DNA from: Gymnopilus junonius
Lineage: Eukaryota; Basidiomycota; Agaricomycetes; Agaricales; Galerinaceae
Direction: 5' to 3'
DNA: 64,000 nt
NCBI GenBank assembly: GCA_015501075.1
Contig: JADNYJ010000012.1
Location: forward strand, 62,001 to 126,000
In this document: in pieces, positions 29,201 to 39,554 of the stretch
How positions within the stretch are numbered: the stretch's first letter is position 1
How the letters are laid out: each line of letters starts with the position of its first letter
Notes under the pieces: generated by a model
Databases searched by the model: none
What the model saw: the letters and a program-made list of their open reading frames with translations, nothing else
What the model was told of the DNA's origin: nothing
Program-made: the position numbers and the translations under genes

Positions 29201-31601
29201 ATCTAATATGAACTATGGTTGGTGGATGTGCTGCTTCATTAATTGCACGATAAGACCATTAAATTTGTCTTGCACGATTTTAACTTTCAGGTCTGGCTCT
29301 CTCTTTGAAAATGGAAAAACACCTCGAAGTACTTCTCGCCAACGCCACCCAAGCGAACAACGTACTTCGCAGCTCTCTATCTACGACTGCTCACGACAGC
29401 CCTCATCTCGGCGGTGATATCAGTGGAACCGGGAAAGAGAACACGTCATACGGAATCCAATACCAGAACCGGGATGGCGACGAGTCCGTCGTCTGGGGAC
29501 AAGGTACAGGTAACAGCTCCACCGGCCGGAATTCGCAGGCCTCGGAGACGAGGACCTAGAAGAGAAGGCGCTTGGGCTGGCGATCGAGGACATATGGGAA
29601 GAGAGCGGGAGGAAGTGGCGTCCGTGGGCGGCGAATGGGCGTTCGATCCGCATTGGGGAGTTTGTGCTGCTTGTGGATTCTGATACGGTCGTTCCGGAGG
29701 ATTGTTTGAGGGATGCGGCGAGAGAGATGAAGGCTTGTCCAACGGTGGCTATTATTCAGCATGAGAGTGGTACGTTGTTTTATTTTATTTTTGGGGAATT
29801 CCGACATTGATTTTATTGTCTTTTTAAAAAAAAAGATGTTATGCAAGTTGCTCACCATTACTTTGAGAATGGGATTGCATATTTCACAAGGCGTATCAAC
29901 AAATGTATCTCTTTTGGTATGTGCAAACAATATATTATTATTATATATTAATATCATGATATTGACGTGTCCTTGACGGTAGCTTGTGCTAATGGCGAAG
30001 TCGCTCCTTTCATGGGCCATAATGCGTATGTGTTTCTCTACTTCGATACTTGGGACCATTGTGCTCATATAAATGATGTAGATTCCTGCGCTGGCGGGCC
30101 ATTCAAGATGCCGTCTTCGTTGATCCTGCTGATGGGAAAGAAAAAGTCTGGTCGGAAACTAATGTCTCGGAGGATTTCGATATGGCTCTCCGTCTCATTC
30201 TCAAAGGTTATATCATCCGGTGCGCTTTCCCTTCCGTTCGATCTTGGGGTGGCCCTTGACATGCGTATTTAATTTAATATCTAGTTGGGCGAACTATTCT
30301 AAAGGAGCGTTCAAGGAAGGTGTCTCCCTCAGCGTTGACGATGAACTAAATAGGTGGCAAAAATACTCTTATGGGTGTAATGAGTGAGTCTAATCTACTC
30401 CAGAATCATCTTGTGTTGATGTCCTGTCCCCCTTGTAGGCTTTTGTTCAACCCGCTTATCCAATGGTGGCGCAAGGGACCTATCAACCGCCAAATTCACA
30501 AGTTTTTGTGGTCAAGCGCGCCTTTCCATTACAAGATTTCGATGATGGCTTGTGCGTTCTGTCTATGCCACTGCACAACAATTTTACTGAACTTTTCGTC
30601 GCGAATTAGACATGTTTTCTTACTGTTGAGTTTTTCTATCACGTGACCATTGTCCTCTGTTCTGACAAGGATTGATGGAATCAGACGGCATTGCTGGCTC
30701 GATAACGATATCCATGATCAATTACGTCCTACTGGGTTTCCAGTTCCCTGTTGACGGGTTTTTCATGCACAGTTTCGAAATCTTCCTCGCGACGACTGTT
30801 GTATTCTGGGGTTCGGGGACTGTCGGATTCACGTTGCTTGAGTACCGACTCGGCCACAAGAAGTTGGTGAGTAGGACCCCAAAACACTCTTCACTTAATC
30901 TTGTTCGCGTTCCATCCCCTTGTCTGATTTTGATCTTGGCTTCATTTCACTAACTCGGGATCACTTGCTAGTTTTATGCTTTGCTCGAAAACCTGCTGTG
31001 GATTCCATTCTTGTGAGTTTCTTAATTTCTCCGTGGGGGTTTACTGCCCTCGTTCACCCCTTGACGTACCTTACGTTTCCACGCAGCTTCTTTTTCTTTG
31101 GTGGCCTGTCGATACCTGTCACACAAGCTATCCTCGCACATCTATTTTCATACAACATCCAATGGTCCGCTACCATCAAGGAGGTTGAGCGGTCGAATTT
31201 CTTTAAGGAAATCCCCAAAATTGCTAAACGGTTTGTGAAGGTTTCTTGTTGATCACCGCCCTTCATTGCTCACGTTACGCACACTTAGATTCTGGTTCCC
31301 AATGCTCTTCTCCGTTCTTATCATGGCCGGTATGATTATTGTTTCTACGCCACTGGTGCCATTTGAGTGGAGAGTAGACGGTTCTGCGTGGGCTGTTATC
31401 CTGCCTCTCTCGTAAGTGTTTGCTGTTGCTTTGGATGATAATCATTTTGCGATTGGCTTATTTTTAATCTCAATTCAGTATTGCTGTTGCATGCCACATT
31501 CTGTTCCCGGTAAGTCACGACGTTCACATGTCCATGTTTGTCTGACCTCACGCCTTGCACAGATCGTGCTCAACCCATGGCTCATGGTGTTCTCTTACTA
31601 A
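26293..31601 (+). CDS. Fungal family-2 glycosyltransferase (ZtGT2-like, polysaccharide synthase type)
   Basis: Processive-type GT2 membrane glycosyltransferase, resembling the fungal GT2 group needed for hyphal growth on surfaces (ZtGT2) rather than a canonical chitin synthase. ATG at 26293 (MDYDRNDALLHWLFRQTQG). Visible in order: DERVMVIWSESLDRIVPLC; two helices after GKKVLVPD; IFINDDGLR near 28985; LLVDSDTVVPEDC near 29670 (DxD); SEDFDMALRLILKGY near 30170; NRWQKYSYGCNE near 30355; then at least four membrane helices and PWLMVFSY before the stop. I see no canonical QxxRW motif. The first exons (to 26616) and the next recognisable exon (about 27655) are separated by roughly 1 kb, an unusually long intron here; a misjoined model is possible. 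A frame change near 29505-29540 is explained by a 35-nt intron or a missing base. Confidence 0.82.
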
Positions 31602-32370
31602 TATCCCCCACTTGGACGATATCATGATACAGACACTTCAAACTCGCATTTCTTTTCTCCGATCGCAAACGACTTTGTAGCATGGTCATTTTGTTCTTGT
31701 TCATTCCCCATCACATACACAGCATTGTTTTCTTGACGCTTTGAAGTTGTTTCGCCATGTCGTGTCTTCTCACTCTTTCATCTTTTATTGTTGCTCCTTG
31801 ACGGACTTGCACTGGACTTTTAAAGTGGGCCATTGCAGAGACTCTTTAACCTAAAGTAGATACCTTGTTGTTTTCTCTAAACAGTTTATACCCGCTCCAG
31901 GTATATAGCACTTATCGAATACCCAAATAACTCCCCATCTTGACACTTCGCTCGGCTATCCTGGATATCCTATCGCTGTGGGTACCTAACCTTGTCTGAC
32001 ACCCCCGCTGACAGTGCTGAACCGGGCTTTTTTGCCAATTTCCAAACGTCGTCATACTTTCTAAATATATATAAAGAGCGTGGCGCATCAAAATGATGCA
32101 CCCCCGATAAATCCGATTGGCTCGCTAACAGGCTTTGTCCCGAACCTATTCTCGTTCCACTGGCGGTCCGGATTCGACTTCACTGTTGCACATGTGATGC
32201 CCGCTGACGACAATCTGACGATGTGCTGAGTAAGTAAGGTCTTTTGGATTGGCTCTAGCTTTTGCTCTGAGCGGGACGGCATCCCAAGGCATGATAATCA
32301 CATATGATGGCGCAATGGCAGTATCTTATAATCGTACCAGCATCTTGAACTCGTACACATTTGACAAGCC
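31602..32370. other. Intergenic region, GT2 3' flank and aldo-keto reductase 2 promoter (0.77 kb)
   Basis: No gene seen. An AT-rich TATATATAAAG motif lies near 32066-32076, roughly 300 bp before the reductase start; whether it serves as a TATA box is unclear at that distance. Confidence 0.5.
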
Positions 32371-33916
32371 ATGGCCTTCCCAGTTGTAACTCGCAAAGTC
32401 AAACTGAACAACGGAGTTGAGATCCCCATTGTGGGTAAGTACACTCTTCAAAGACAACTTGTTAAGGTTGGCCGCTTATCGTCGGTTAGGCAGCGGTGCA
32501 TACGCGCCACCGGATGCAGACCAAGTCGAGGTCAAGAATTGGATTTTAGGCGCGTTGAAGGTAAGGCGATCGCACATTGGGCAGGCAATTTGGAAGCTAG
32601 CCTGATCGGACGATAGAACGGATTCCGTCACATCGACACGGCAAGAGGATACGGTGAGCGCTTTCGTACCAGTTCTCTTCCAAATTTCGTCATATCTTAT
32701 AAAAGTGTAGGCACTGAAAAGGCTGTGGGTGAGGCGATCAGAGAGTCTGGTATTCCACGCGAAGAAATATTTGTCACGACAAAGCTCCCGTATGCAATCA
32801 GCAATCAAACGAACTACTAACAAAATACATTTCACTAACGGGTCATTTCTGTGATTAGGTGGAATCGACACGATGCTGTACGCGAGTCGTTCGAAGAGAG
32901 TTTGTCCGACTTGGGACTAGGTTACATCGATCTGGTGGGTGATCTGATCGGGTAGTATTCTTCATTTATCCAAATTTTGTTGTTCAGTACTTGGTGCATT
33001 GGCCTCAAGCGATAGAATACCAACGTAAGCTTTTAATGAGCTTTGCTAGTAGGGATAAAATGAGGCTCATAGATCGGTTATGAACAGCGGGCAACGATTT
33101 TCCAACGCGCCCAGACGGTAGTGCATTCCTGAATGAGAAAGTGACGTTCAACGACTCCTGGGCAGAAGTAGAGAAGCTCTTGGACACGGGAAAAGTGAGA
33201 GCCATCGGAGTTAGCAATTTTTCCGTAAAGACGTGAGTTTCATTTACAGCTTGCATAATGGAGGGCAAGGATATTAACAGTTCTTCATCCTGTCTGACAG
33301 GTTCGAGCAACTCTTCAAGACAGCGAAAATTGTACCGGCTGTGAACCAAGTCGAGTAGGTATCCGGTTTCTGCACTAATTGGAATGCTACTGAAGTGAAC
33401 GGACTTGTCAAGGCTGCACCCATATCTCACTCAAAACGAACTTCGTGAATATTGCACAAGGAAGGGCATTGTCTTGACAGCATATACTCCAAGTGGTAAG
33501 ATGAACTCGGCAGTGAATGGGGTAGTTGACTCAATATCAGTCCAGGTTACTCCAAAGTACGAGCAGACCCATTAATCGTAAGCATCGCCGAGAAATATAA
33601 GGTCACACCTACACAAGTCATCCTGGCTTGGCATCTGTCGAGGAACACCATTGTTGTTCCGAAGAGTGTGAACAGCCAGAGGCAGAAGGAAAATATCACA
33701 GTGAGTTTCTGACACATCAAAAGAAGGTATCGCAGTAAACCATGTAATTATCGATCATAGATCCCCACTAACATATCAGAAGAGGACCTTGCACATATAT
33801 GGCACTTGGACCGCGGAGAGCGTATTTGCAACAAGCCAGACCCGGTTACGCGTAGGGTATGGGGATGGACTGATGTGCAGCTCGGATGGGAGGATTTCCA
33901 CGCACCTACTCAGTGA
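32371..33916 (+). CDS. Aldo-keto reductase 2
   Basis: NAD(P)H-dependent aldo-keto reductase, paralogue of the reductase at 20291-21869 in inverted orientation. ATG at 32371 ([19 protein letters not shown]). Tetrad residues: Asp in FRHIDTA, Tyr in GYGTEKAVG, Lys in TTKLP, His in LVHWP. Later motifs IGVSNFS, NQVELHPYL and [14 protein letters not shown] match the first copy almost motif for motif. It ends [10 protein letters not shown] before the TGA at 33914-33916. About nine introns of 50-70 nt. The frame is continuous after splicing, so both copies look functional. Substrate unknown. Confidence 0.92.
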
Positions 33917-34239
33917 GATATGCAATCAAGGGACTTCATCTGAAAATTCTTCGAGGCGTTTATCAAACAATAATAAATCAAGCCATTGTCAATTCATATA
34001 AGTAGTTAAAAATAAAAAGGATTCGAGTGCAATTCGATTGACGCACCCATGAGGAAGTTGACTCGGCCATCCGGCCACTTTGTTTTGAGTAGAAATATCG
34101 AAGGTTCTTTTACTCTCACACAAGACTCTGGGCAATAAAAATCCATTGCTCTCTTAGGTCTGAATGATTCAAGGGTTGCAAGGTGATCTTGGGACGATTT
34201 AATCTATTGTACGTTAAAACCAAGACAAAAAACCTGCCT

Positions 34240-34790
34240 GCGTTCCAAAACCTGGAGCTTGAACACTCCAGACAAGGTCAGTAACTGTAAGGACGATGCT
34301 GATGCAAAACAGACTCAGCTCAACAAGGTTCAAAAGCCGATCGAAAAAGAAATTCTTACAACATACCCTCGGAACCTTGCTGGAAAGTACAGGAGCGGTT
34401 CCAATGGGAAGTAACGGAGGAGTTGGGATTAAACTTTGGGAGAGCATAACACCAACGCCAGCTGATCCGCCGTCGCTTGCATCTACTGTCGCAAAAAATC
34501 CCGATTCTTCGTGTAGTTAAGTGGTCATGGTGGAATCAACGGTGAACTAATACGTGCAGTGGTCGGAGATATTCTTGGGAATCAAACAGTGAATTAATAA
34601 CTCACAATTTGATTGGCGTCAGGAGCGCCCTCAGTCAAAGGACCAGGCTACATAAATCAGGAACCGTTAGCTGCCGGTGAATGTTAGACTGCATATAGCG
34701 CGGACCATTAAAGTCCAACCTACCATATCAGTCATAGTGGGGGGAAGAGTGGAAGTTAAGGCAGGAGTATCGAAAGCACCACGTTCACGA
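34240..34790 (-). pseudogene. Degenerate gene remnant of unknown family
   Basis: The minus strand shows a splice-like series: an exon after TTTGACAG near 34780 encoding HRERGAFDTPALTSTLPP and ending TMTDM; a 70-nt intron; an exon PGPLTEGAPDANQI near 34610-34650; then FTVDSTMTT followed by an in-frame TAA near 34516. The same frame stays open for about 50 more codons (LHEESGFFATVDASDGG onward). No start or complete product can be built. I do not recognise the family. It sits between the 3' ends of aldo-keto reductase 2 and hydrolase 1. It could equally be a small real gene ending at the TAA. Confidence 0.35.
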
Positions 34791-34964
34791 TGCTGTCAAA
34801 CCAAATGGGAAGCTTATCAATTTCGTCAAATTTGGCAGCCTATCGAGGTCCTACTAATGAATGGCTGTTTGATCACCATTATGATCATTCAAGACGGATT
34901 GTATAAATCACAAGATTCAATTCATTAGTCTGTATACGCAAGTTGAGTACATCGCGACGTTGCT

Positions 34965-36153
34965 TCACAGGCAAGCATGCAGCGTCTGAAAACAAAGTTC
35001 CGGAAGATCATGCATGGCCTACAGGTTTCATTATAAGCGTCTTTATTCCTGGCTTATAAATTTATATACTTACAAAATGGTTAGCACTCGGCATGCCCTT
35101 GACCGTTAGAGGCAAACCGGTCTTTTCAGCCTCCGCTTCCAGCTGCCAGGCGGCCCATACAACAGAGTATACGCTTTCCTCTCCGTATATAATGTTGAAA
35201 GAAGTGCTAGCCCATGCCTCCCGAATACTGGGATTGAACAACCCAAGCTTTCTTATATTTCCATGGACTGGCTGGAAGTGTTTGTCGGCGACATGGTTGT
35301 CGCCGTTTGGTCCAGCGGTAAGATCGACTTTAGACAGCATCTCCGCGAGGGGGTATTGCTGAAAGTAGGAGGTTTTATGGGCGTCGTTACTTTGTAAATT
35401 AACGTGTAGCAATCTTTCTTCTCAATATTTGGATGGGGATAGTACTGAACGATCCAGTCTGCCAAAGCTTGTCCCCTTTGTTCTGGGGGATTGTGTCATC
35501 GTAGAGTGGAATCCAGTCTCCAGAAGGTGGGTTCTGTATTCCTAGGGTAGTTGCAGCAGGATCTATTGATGTGCATAATAAGTCAGAAATGATTATCGCT
35601 GTGCCGAAAGGATGGGCAAGGCAAACTCACCCCACAAAACAATGGCCTTGATAGTTTGCACAAGACGAGCTTTCACTTCCTCAGGAACGGTTGTGATAGC
35701 GTATATCATACTACTGATGAATGATGTTCCCAGGGACCATCCCCCGACGACGACCTTCTTCAAACTGTGCTCCTTGATCATGTTGTTGACGAACAAGAGG
35801 AGGTATTCCCCTTGCTTCAAGAATGCCTTCGTAATCTCTTCAGTAGAATTAGAGGGTTCGAAAGCCTGCACCTCTTCCTTCGTGTACGGCGTGGATCCAG
35901 GGTACAAGCGACGATTTGGGAGGATCATACGGTATCCCAAAGAACTCGCTTGCTCAAGCATGGGGGAAAAGGAGCCTGTTCGCGACGTGTTATTCGAGGG
36001 GATAAATAATCTGAGATACGTGAGAAACGTACCGCTGTGGTGGGTGTGGCCATGGATGAGGACAAAAGTGTAATAGTCGTCGTCCTTGGAAGAAGGTAGG
36101 CCACTGTCATGGTATGCAAATTCAATGTTGTCGGTGACCTTTGTCTTCGGCAT
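34965..36153 (-). CDS. Alpha/beta hydrolase 1 (frame broken at two G5/C5 runs as read)
   Basis: Alpha/beta-hydrolase-fold protein of unknown substrate, about 330 residues. ATG at 36153 (MPKTKVTDNIEFAYHDSG). Oxyanion-side HG in LIHGHTHHSG; nucleophile elbow GGWSLGTSF near 35730; a late His in GMPSANHF near 35080 could complete the triad; ends MHDLPELCFQTLHACL at 34965. It shares exon structure and about two-thirds of residues with the hydrolase at 50920-52105. Compared with that copy, the frame slips twice, at the G5 runs 35485-35489 and 35349-35353 (plus strand), as if one base were missing from each. Either these are sequencing undercalls or the gene is dead; I favour the former. It is divergent from eIF3L across a 507-bp promoter region. 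Confidence 0.82.
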
Positions 36154-36660
36154 TTATCTCCTCGGTTGATGGGGTGTCGAACTTCCTGTTTGCTGGCCAG
36201 ACTTACTTATACGTCTCTCGGACTGAGGGAAACCCACAAGTACAGACAGCCTTTGAGCATTTGACAACCTTGCTTATGTGTCTCTCGGACTGGGGAAATC
36301 CGACAAGTACAGAGTGTGGATTCATGTTCGCAGCCTTTCAGCATCTGACAGCCTTGCTTATGATAGTAGCTACCAGTTCCTTTCCGAACGGTGTTGAGAG
36401 GGCAAGATAGTGGAGTCGGAATGGACAAAAATGCGGAGTGCGACATCGGAATGGCCCAGACGAGAACGCCCTCAAGATAAATAGTCAAGAGAAGAACGTA
36501 AGGACTAGACGTAGATATAGAAATCCCTTGTGGCAAGCAGAGAGCAGTCCACAAATAACAGTCATCGCGAGTAAGACTACGTTCGGCAAATGCCGGAAAA
36601 CTCAAATTTCTTGCAGCTTGCTCGACATCCCTCACGGTCTATCACAAGCAAACTTCAAAA
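36154..36660. promoter_or_regulatory. Divergent promoter region of hydrolase 1 and eIF3L
   Basis: 507 bp between outward-facing starts at 36153 (-) and 36661 (+). It contains the imperfect tandem repeat described separately. The last ~60 bp before eIF3L are presumably its 5' UTR. No separate gene is supported. Confidence 0.55.
36205..36357. repeat. Imperfect two-copy tandem repeat in a divergent promoter
   Basis: Unit 1 spans about 36205-36271 and unit 2 about 36272-36357. Both contain the core GTCTCTCGGACTG, then AGTACAGA, then a CAGCCTTT-AGCAT-TGACA block. Unit 2 carries about 18 extra bases in the middle. A partial third start (CTTATGATAG) follows at about 36357. Confidence 0.7.
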
Positions 36661-39078
36661 ATGGCGCAACAACGGCTGGCTCTCTGGAATGCGGAGGAGG
36701 ATCTTGAAGAGGACGTAGATCTCACCATGGCCCTCGAAAACTACACTCAAGAAATGCATTATGATGATTGTACGTGTCCGCCGATGACCACCGTTTTACT
36801 CAGAGTTCATGGATCCTTTCAGCCCAAATTTCTCAGCCTCAGATCGACGAGTCGACTTTCATTGCCATGCAGCAGCATATGGCGCAGCAGGCGGCTTTCC
36901 AACAGATCCCTGACGTTGTCAAAAGTGTTCGTTTTCATGCCTAGGACTGTTCGAAGCTCTTTCTTATCCAATCTGCTTGTAGTTCATCGTTCATTTCCAC
37001 CAAGCCGTCCTCGATAACAATCTTGCTGAAATTACTGTCGCGTATGAGAGTGGTTGGAATAAGTACACCGAAAAGTTCTATTCGAAGACGGAATGGCCAG
37101 AAGCAGAGCTGATTGCACCCTTGGTCAACGATGGTGCGTCGTCCATCATTTTTTTACTCATCCCCAATCTCATTTGGCTCTAGACCCTATTTTCCTTATC
37201 CTCTACCGCGAACTCTACTACCGACATGTTTATTCTCGCCTACAACCCAACATTGATGACCGCTTCCACTCTTACGAAAACAGTTGCGAACTCTTCAACT
37301 ACCTCCTCAGTATGTCTCCTGCCACTGTAACTCACATTTCACCTGACATGTTGTGCTAGACTCCGACGGACCTGTGCAACTCGAACTTCCCGAGCAATGG
37401 CTCTGGGATATCATCGACGAATTCATCTACCAATACCAAGTCTTCTGCACGTGGCGGTCGAAAGTCACTTCCAAGACGCCAGACGAGTTAATGATGTTGG
37501 CGGAGGGTGGTCCAGTAAGTTGTTGAAAATAGACGCGTCTTTCTTTATGATTAACCTCGTAATTACCAGGTCTGGAGTTCTTATTCCGTCCTGAACGTCC
37601 TCTACTCACTGATGCAAAAGTCAAAAATTAACGAGTACATTGTCGCAGCCAGGGAGGGTAAATCGCCAGAAGAAATTGCGTACGCAAATTTTAAAGATCT
37701 CTTTTGCGTTCCTGCTAACCTCTTTCGTCTGTTAGTGAAATTGTGGGAGAGTACGGCCAACGCCCATTATACCGCATGCTGGGATATTTCAGCATCATTG
37801 GACTGCTGCGTGTGCATGTCCACCTCGGAGATTTCACTCTTGCTCTAAAGGTCATGGAGAATGTTGAGCTCAACCAAAAGGTGCGTCTTATGAATCCCTC
37901 CAATCTTTTGTTGTCTGACTTTCCTGGCAGTCGCCCTTCACCAGAGTGACCGCTTGTCACGTCGCCACTTATTACTATGTCGGATTCTGCTATCTCATGC
38001 TACGACGCTATCCAGATGCAATCCGTACCTTTGTCACGATCCTCAACTTCATTATGAGAATGCGGCAATATCACACTCGCAGTTACCAATACGATCAGGT
38101 AATTTCAATCAACGTCTTTTACTCTAAATTACGTGGCACTGACGGTATCACTTCAAGATTAATAAAACTGCTGACAGGATGTACGCTCTCTTTGCCATCT
38201 GTAGCGCTCTTTCCCCCAGCAGATTTGATGACAACATCGCCAACATTGCGAAAGAACGTTACGGAGAGCAATTTGCCAAGATGTCTCGCGGAGGGTAATG
38301 CCAACTTGCGTCCTTTCCATCCGAATTCGAATCTAACTTATTTAACAGACCAGAATCTCTACCTGCTTTTGAAGAACTTTTCATTTATGCCTGCCCCAAA
38401 TTTATCACCGCCAACCCCCACCATATGAAGACCCCGCAGCTATCAGCGCCCTTCTCGAAGCGTCCAACGACCCCGACTCACCTTCCCAACCTTCCCCACA
38501 AACCGACTCCACCCGTCGTCACCTCGACGTCTTCCTAGCTGACGTCTCCGCGCAACTGCAAGTGCCTACCCTCAGGAGTTTCTTAAAGCTCTACACGAGC
38601 CTCGGCGCGAAGAAGCTTGCCAACTTCTTGGACGCGGACGAGGAGGAGCTGGTGCAAGAGATGATGGTGCTCAAGCAGGCTAGCAGGAGTATTAGCCGCG
38701 TTCCTGGGAGCGAGGGTACGAGTCTATTGGAAGGACAGATGATCACGACGAGCGATCTCAACTTCGTTATTGACGAGGTATGTATACATTTCGTTTCCAT
38801 TTCACATCATGTCTTCTAGGCACGGCGTTGCTTATTATGCCTCTTCCTTCCAGAACATGGTCCACATCGCCGAATCCACAGTAGGCAGACGATACGCCGG
38901 GTGGTTCATTAAAAACACAGAGCGCACACAAAAGATCCTGGACGATCTCAAACACATGCCCTTGCCAGTTTCGTCAAAGCCCAATGGTGGTGCAAGTGCC
39001 GCTGCGCCTCCAACTGAAACTGTGACTCAGAACAGACAGACGAGAAAAGTGGCCTGGGGAGGTGTTAAGGCCGCCTGA
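36661..39078 (+). CDS. eif3l: Eukaryotic translation initiation factor 3 subunit L
   Basis: Cytoplasmic subunit of the eIF3 complex, which joins the 40S subunit during initiation. ATG at 36661 ([20 protein letters not shown]). Family-diagnostic stretches: [20 protein letters not shown] near 36990; [19 protein letters not shown] near 37200; [18 protein letters not shown] near 37750; the PCI-containing C-terminal part ([19 protein letters not shown]) near 38570; [18 protein letters not shown] near 38860; ends VAWGGVKAA. About ten short introns. As read, the frame slips at the C5 run 38415-38419: the sequence before it ([10 protein letters not shown]) and after it ([17 protein letters not shown]) are both family-like but in different frames. 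One missing C explains this; a sequencing error is the likeliest cause in such a conserved gene. Confidence 0.92.
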
Positions 39079-39254
39079 GGTACTTTTGGAGGAGGAGTGA
39101 TTTCTTTGAGGTTGTTTTGTGTAGACCTTGCTATTGAAAATGTACAATTGAATAACACTGTCCTTGCTGAACAAAGTTTTTCGAAAAAGGGTGAACATGT
39201 CATTGTCAATGGATTTGTGGACAACGTCTAAAAAAGCTGATACGTCGGCGAAGT

Positions 39255-39338
39255 GCATTAAGGGGGAATCGAACCCCCGGCGGGTCGAGCTTCGTAAGCT
39301 AATGGCAACGACCCAGGTTACCACTACCCCATTAATGC
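39255..39338 (-). tRNA. tRNA-Gly(GCC): tRNA-Gly (anticodon GCC) with a 14-nt intron
   Basis: On the minus strand an 84-nt cloverleaf folds from 39338 to 39255. Acceptor stem GCATTAA pairs perfectly with TTAATGC. The D arm contains GGGGTAGTGGTAACCT. The anticodon stem GGTCG/CGACC encloses loop TTGCCAT once a 14-nt intron (TTAGCTTACGAAGC) is removed after base 37. The T arm GGGGG-TTCGATT-CCCCC is perfect and supplies the B box. The intron position, one base 3' of the anticodon, is canonical for nuclear tRNAs. It lies in the convergent gap between eIF3L and the aminotransferase gene. Confidence 0.9.
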
Positions 39339-39554
39339 TCATAACAATATTCAGATTTAATAACTTATCTGTGCTCTGACCATTAAGCCTGATTTTCAAA
39401 ACTTTGTTGCATGCACAGAAGGGGTAAAAATACACAAAGAAACTTCTGCAATGAGAAAACTTTGGTTGCGGCATGTTGCCTCACATAGATATACAGCTTC
39501 TCAACCTCTGACAGTGCTTGAGCATATGCCTGGATACATTGGACAAGAGGGGAT

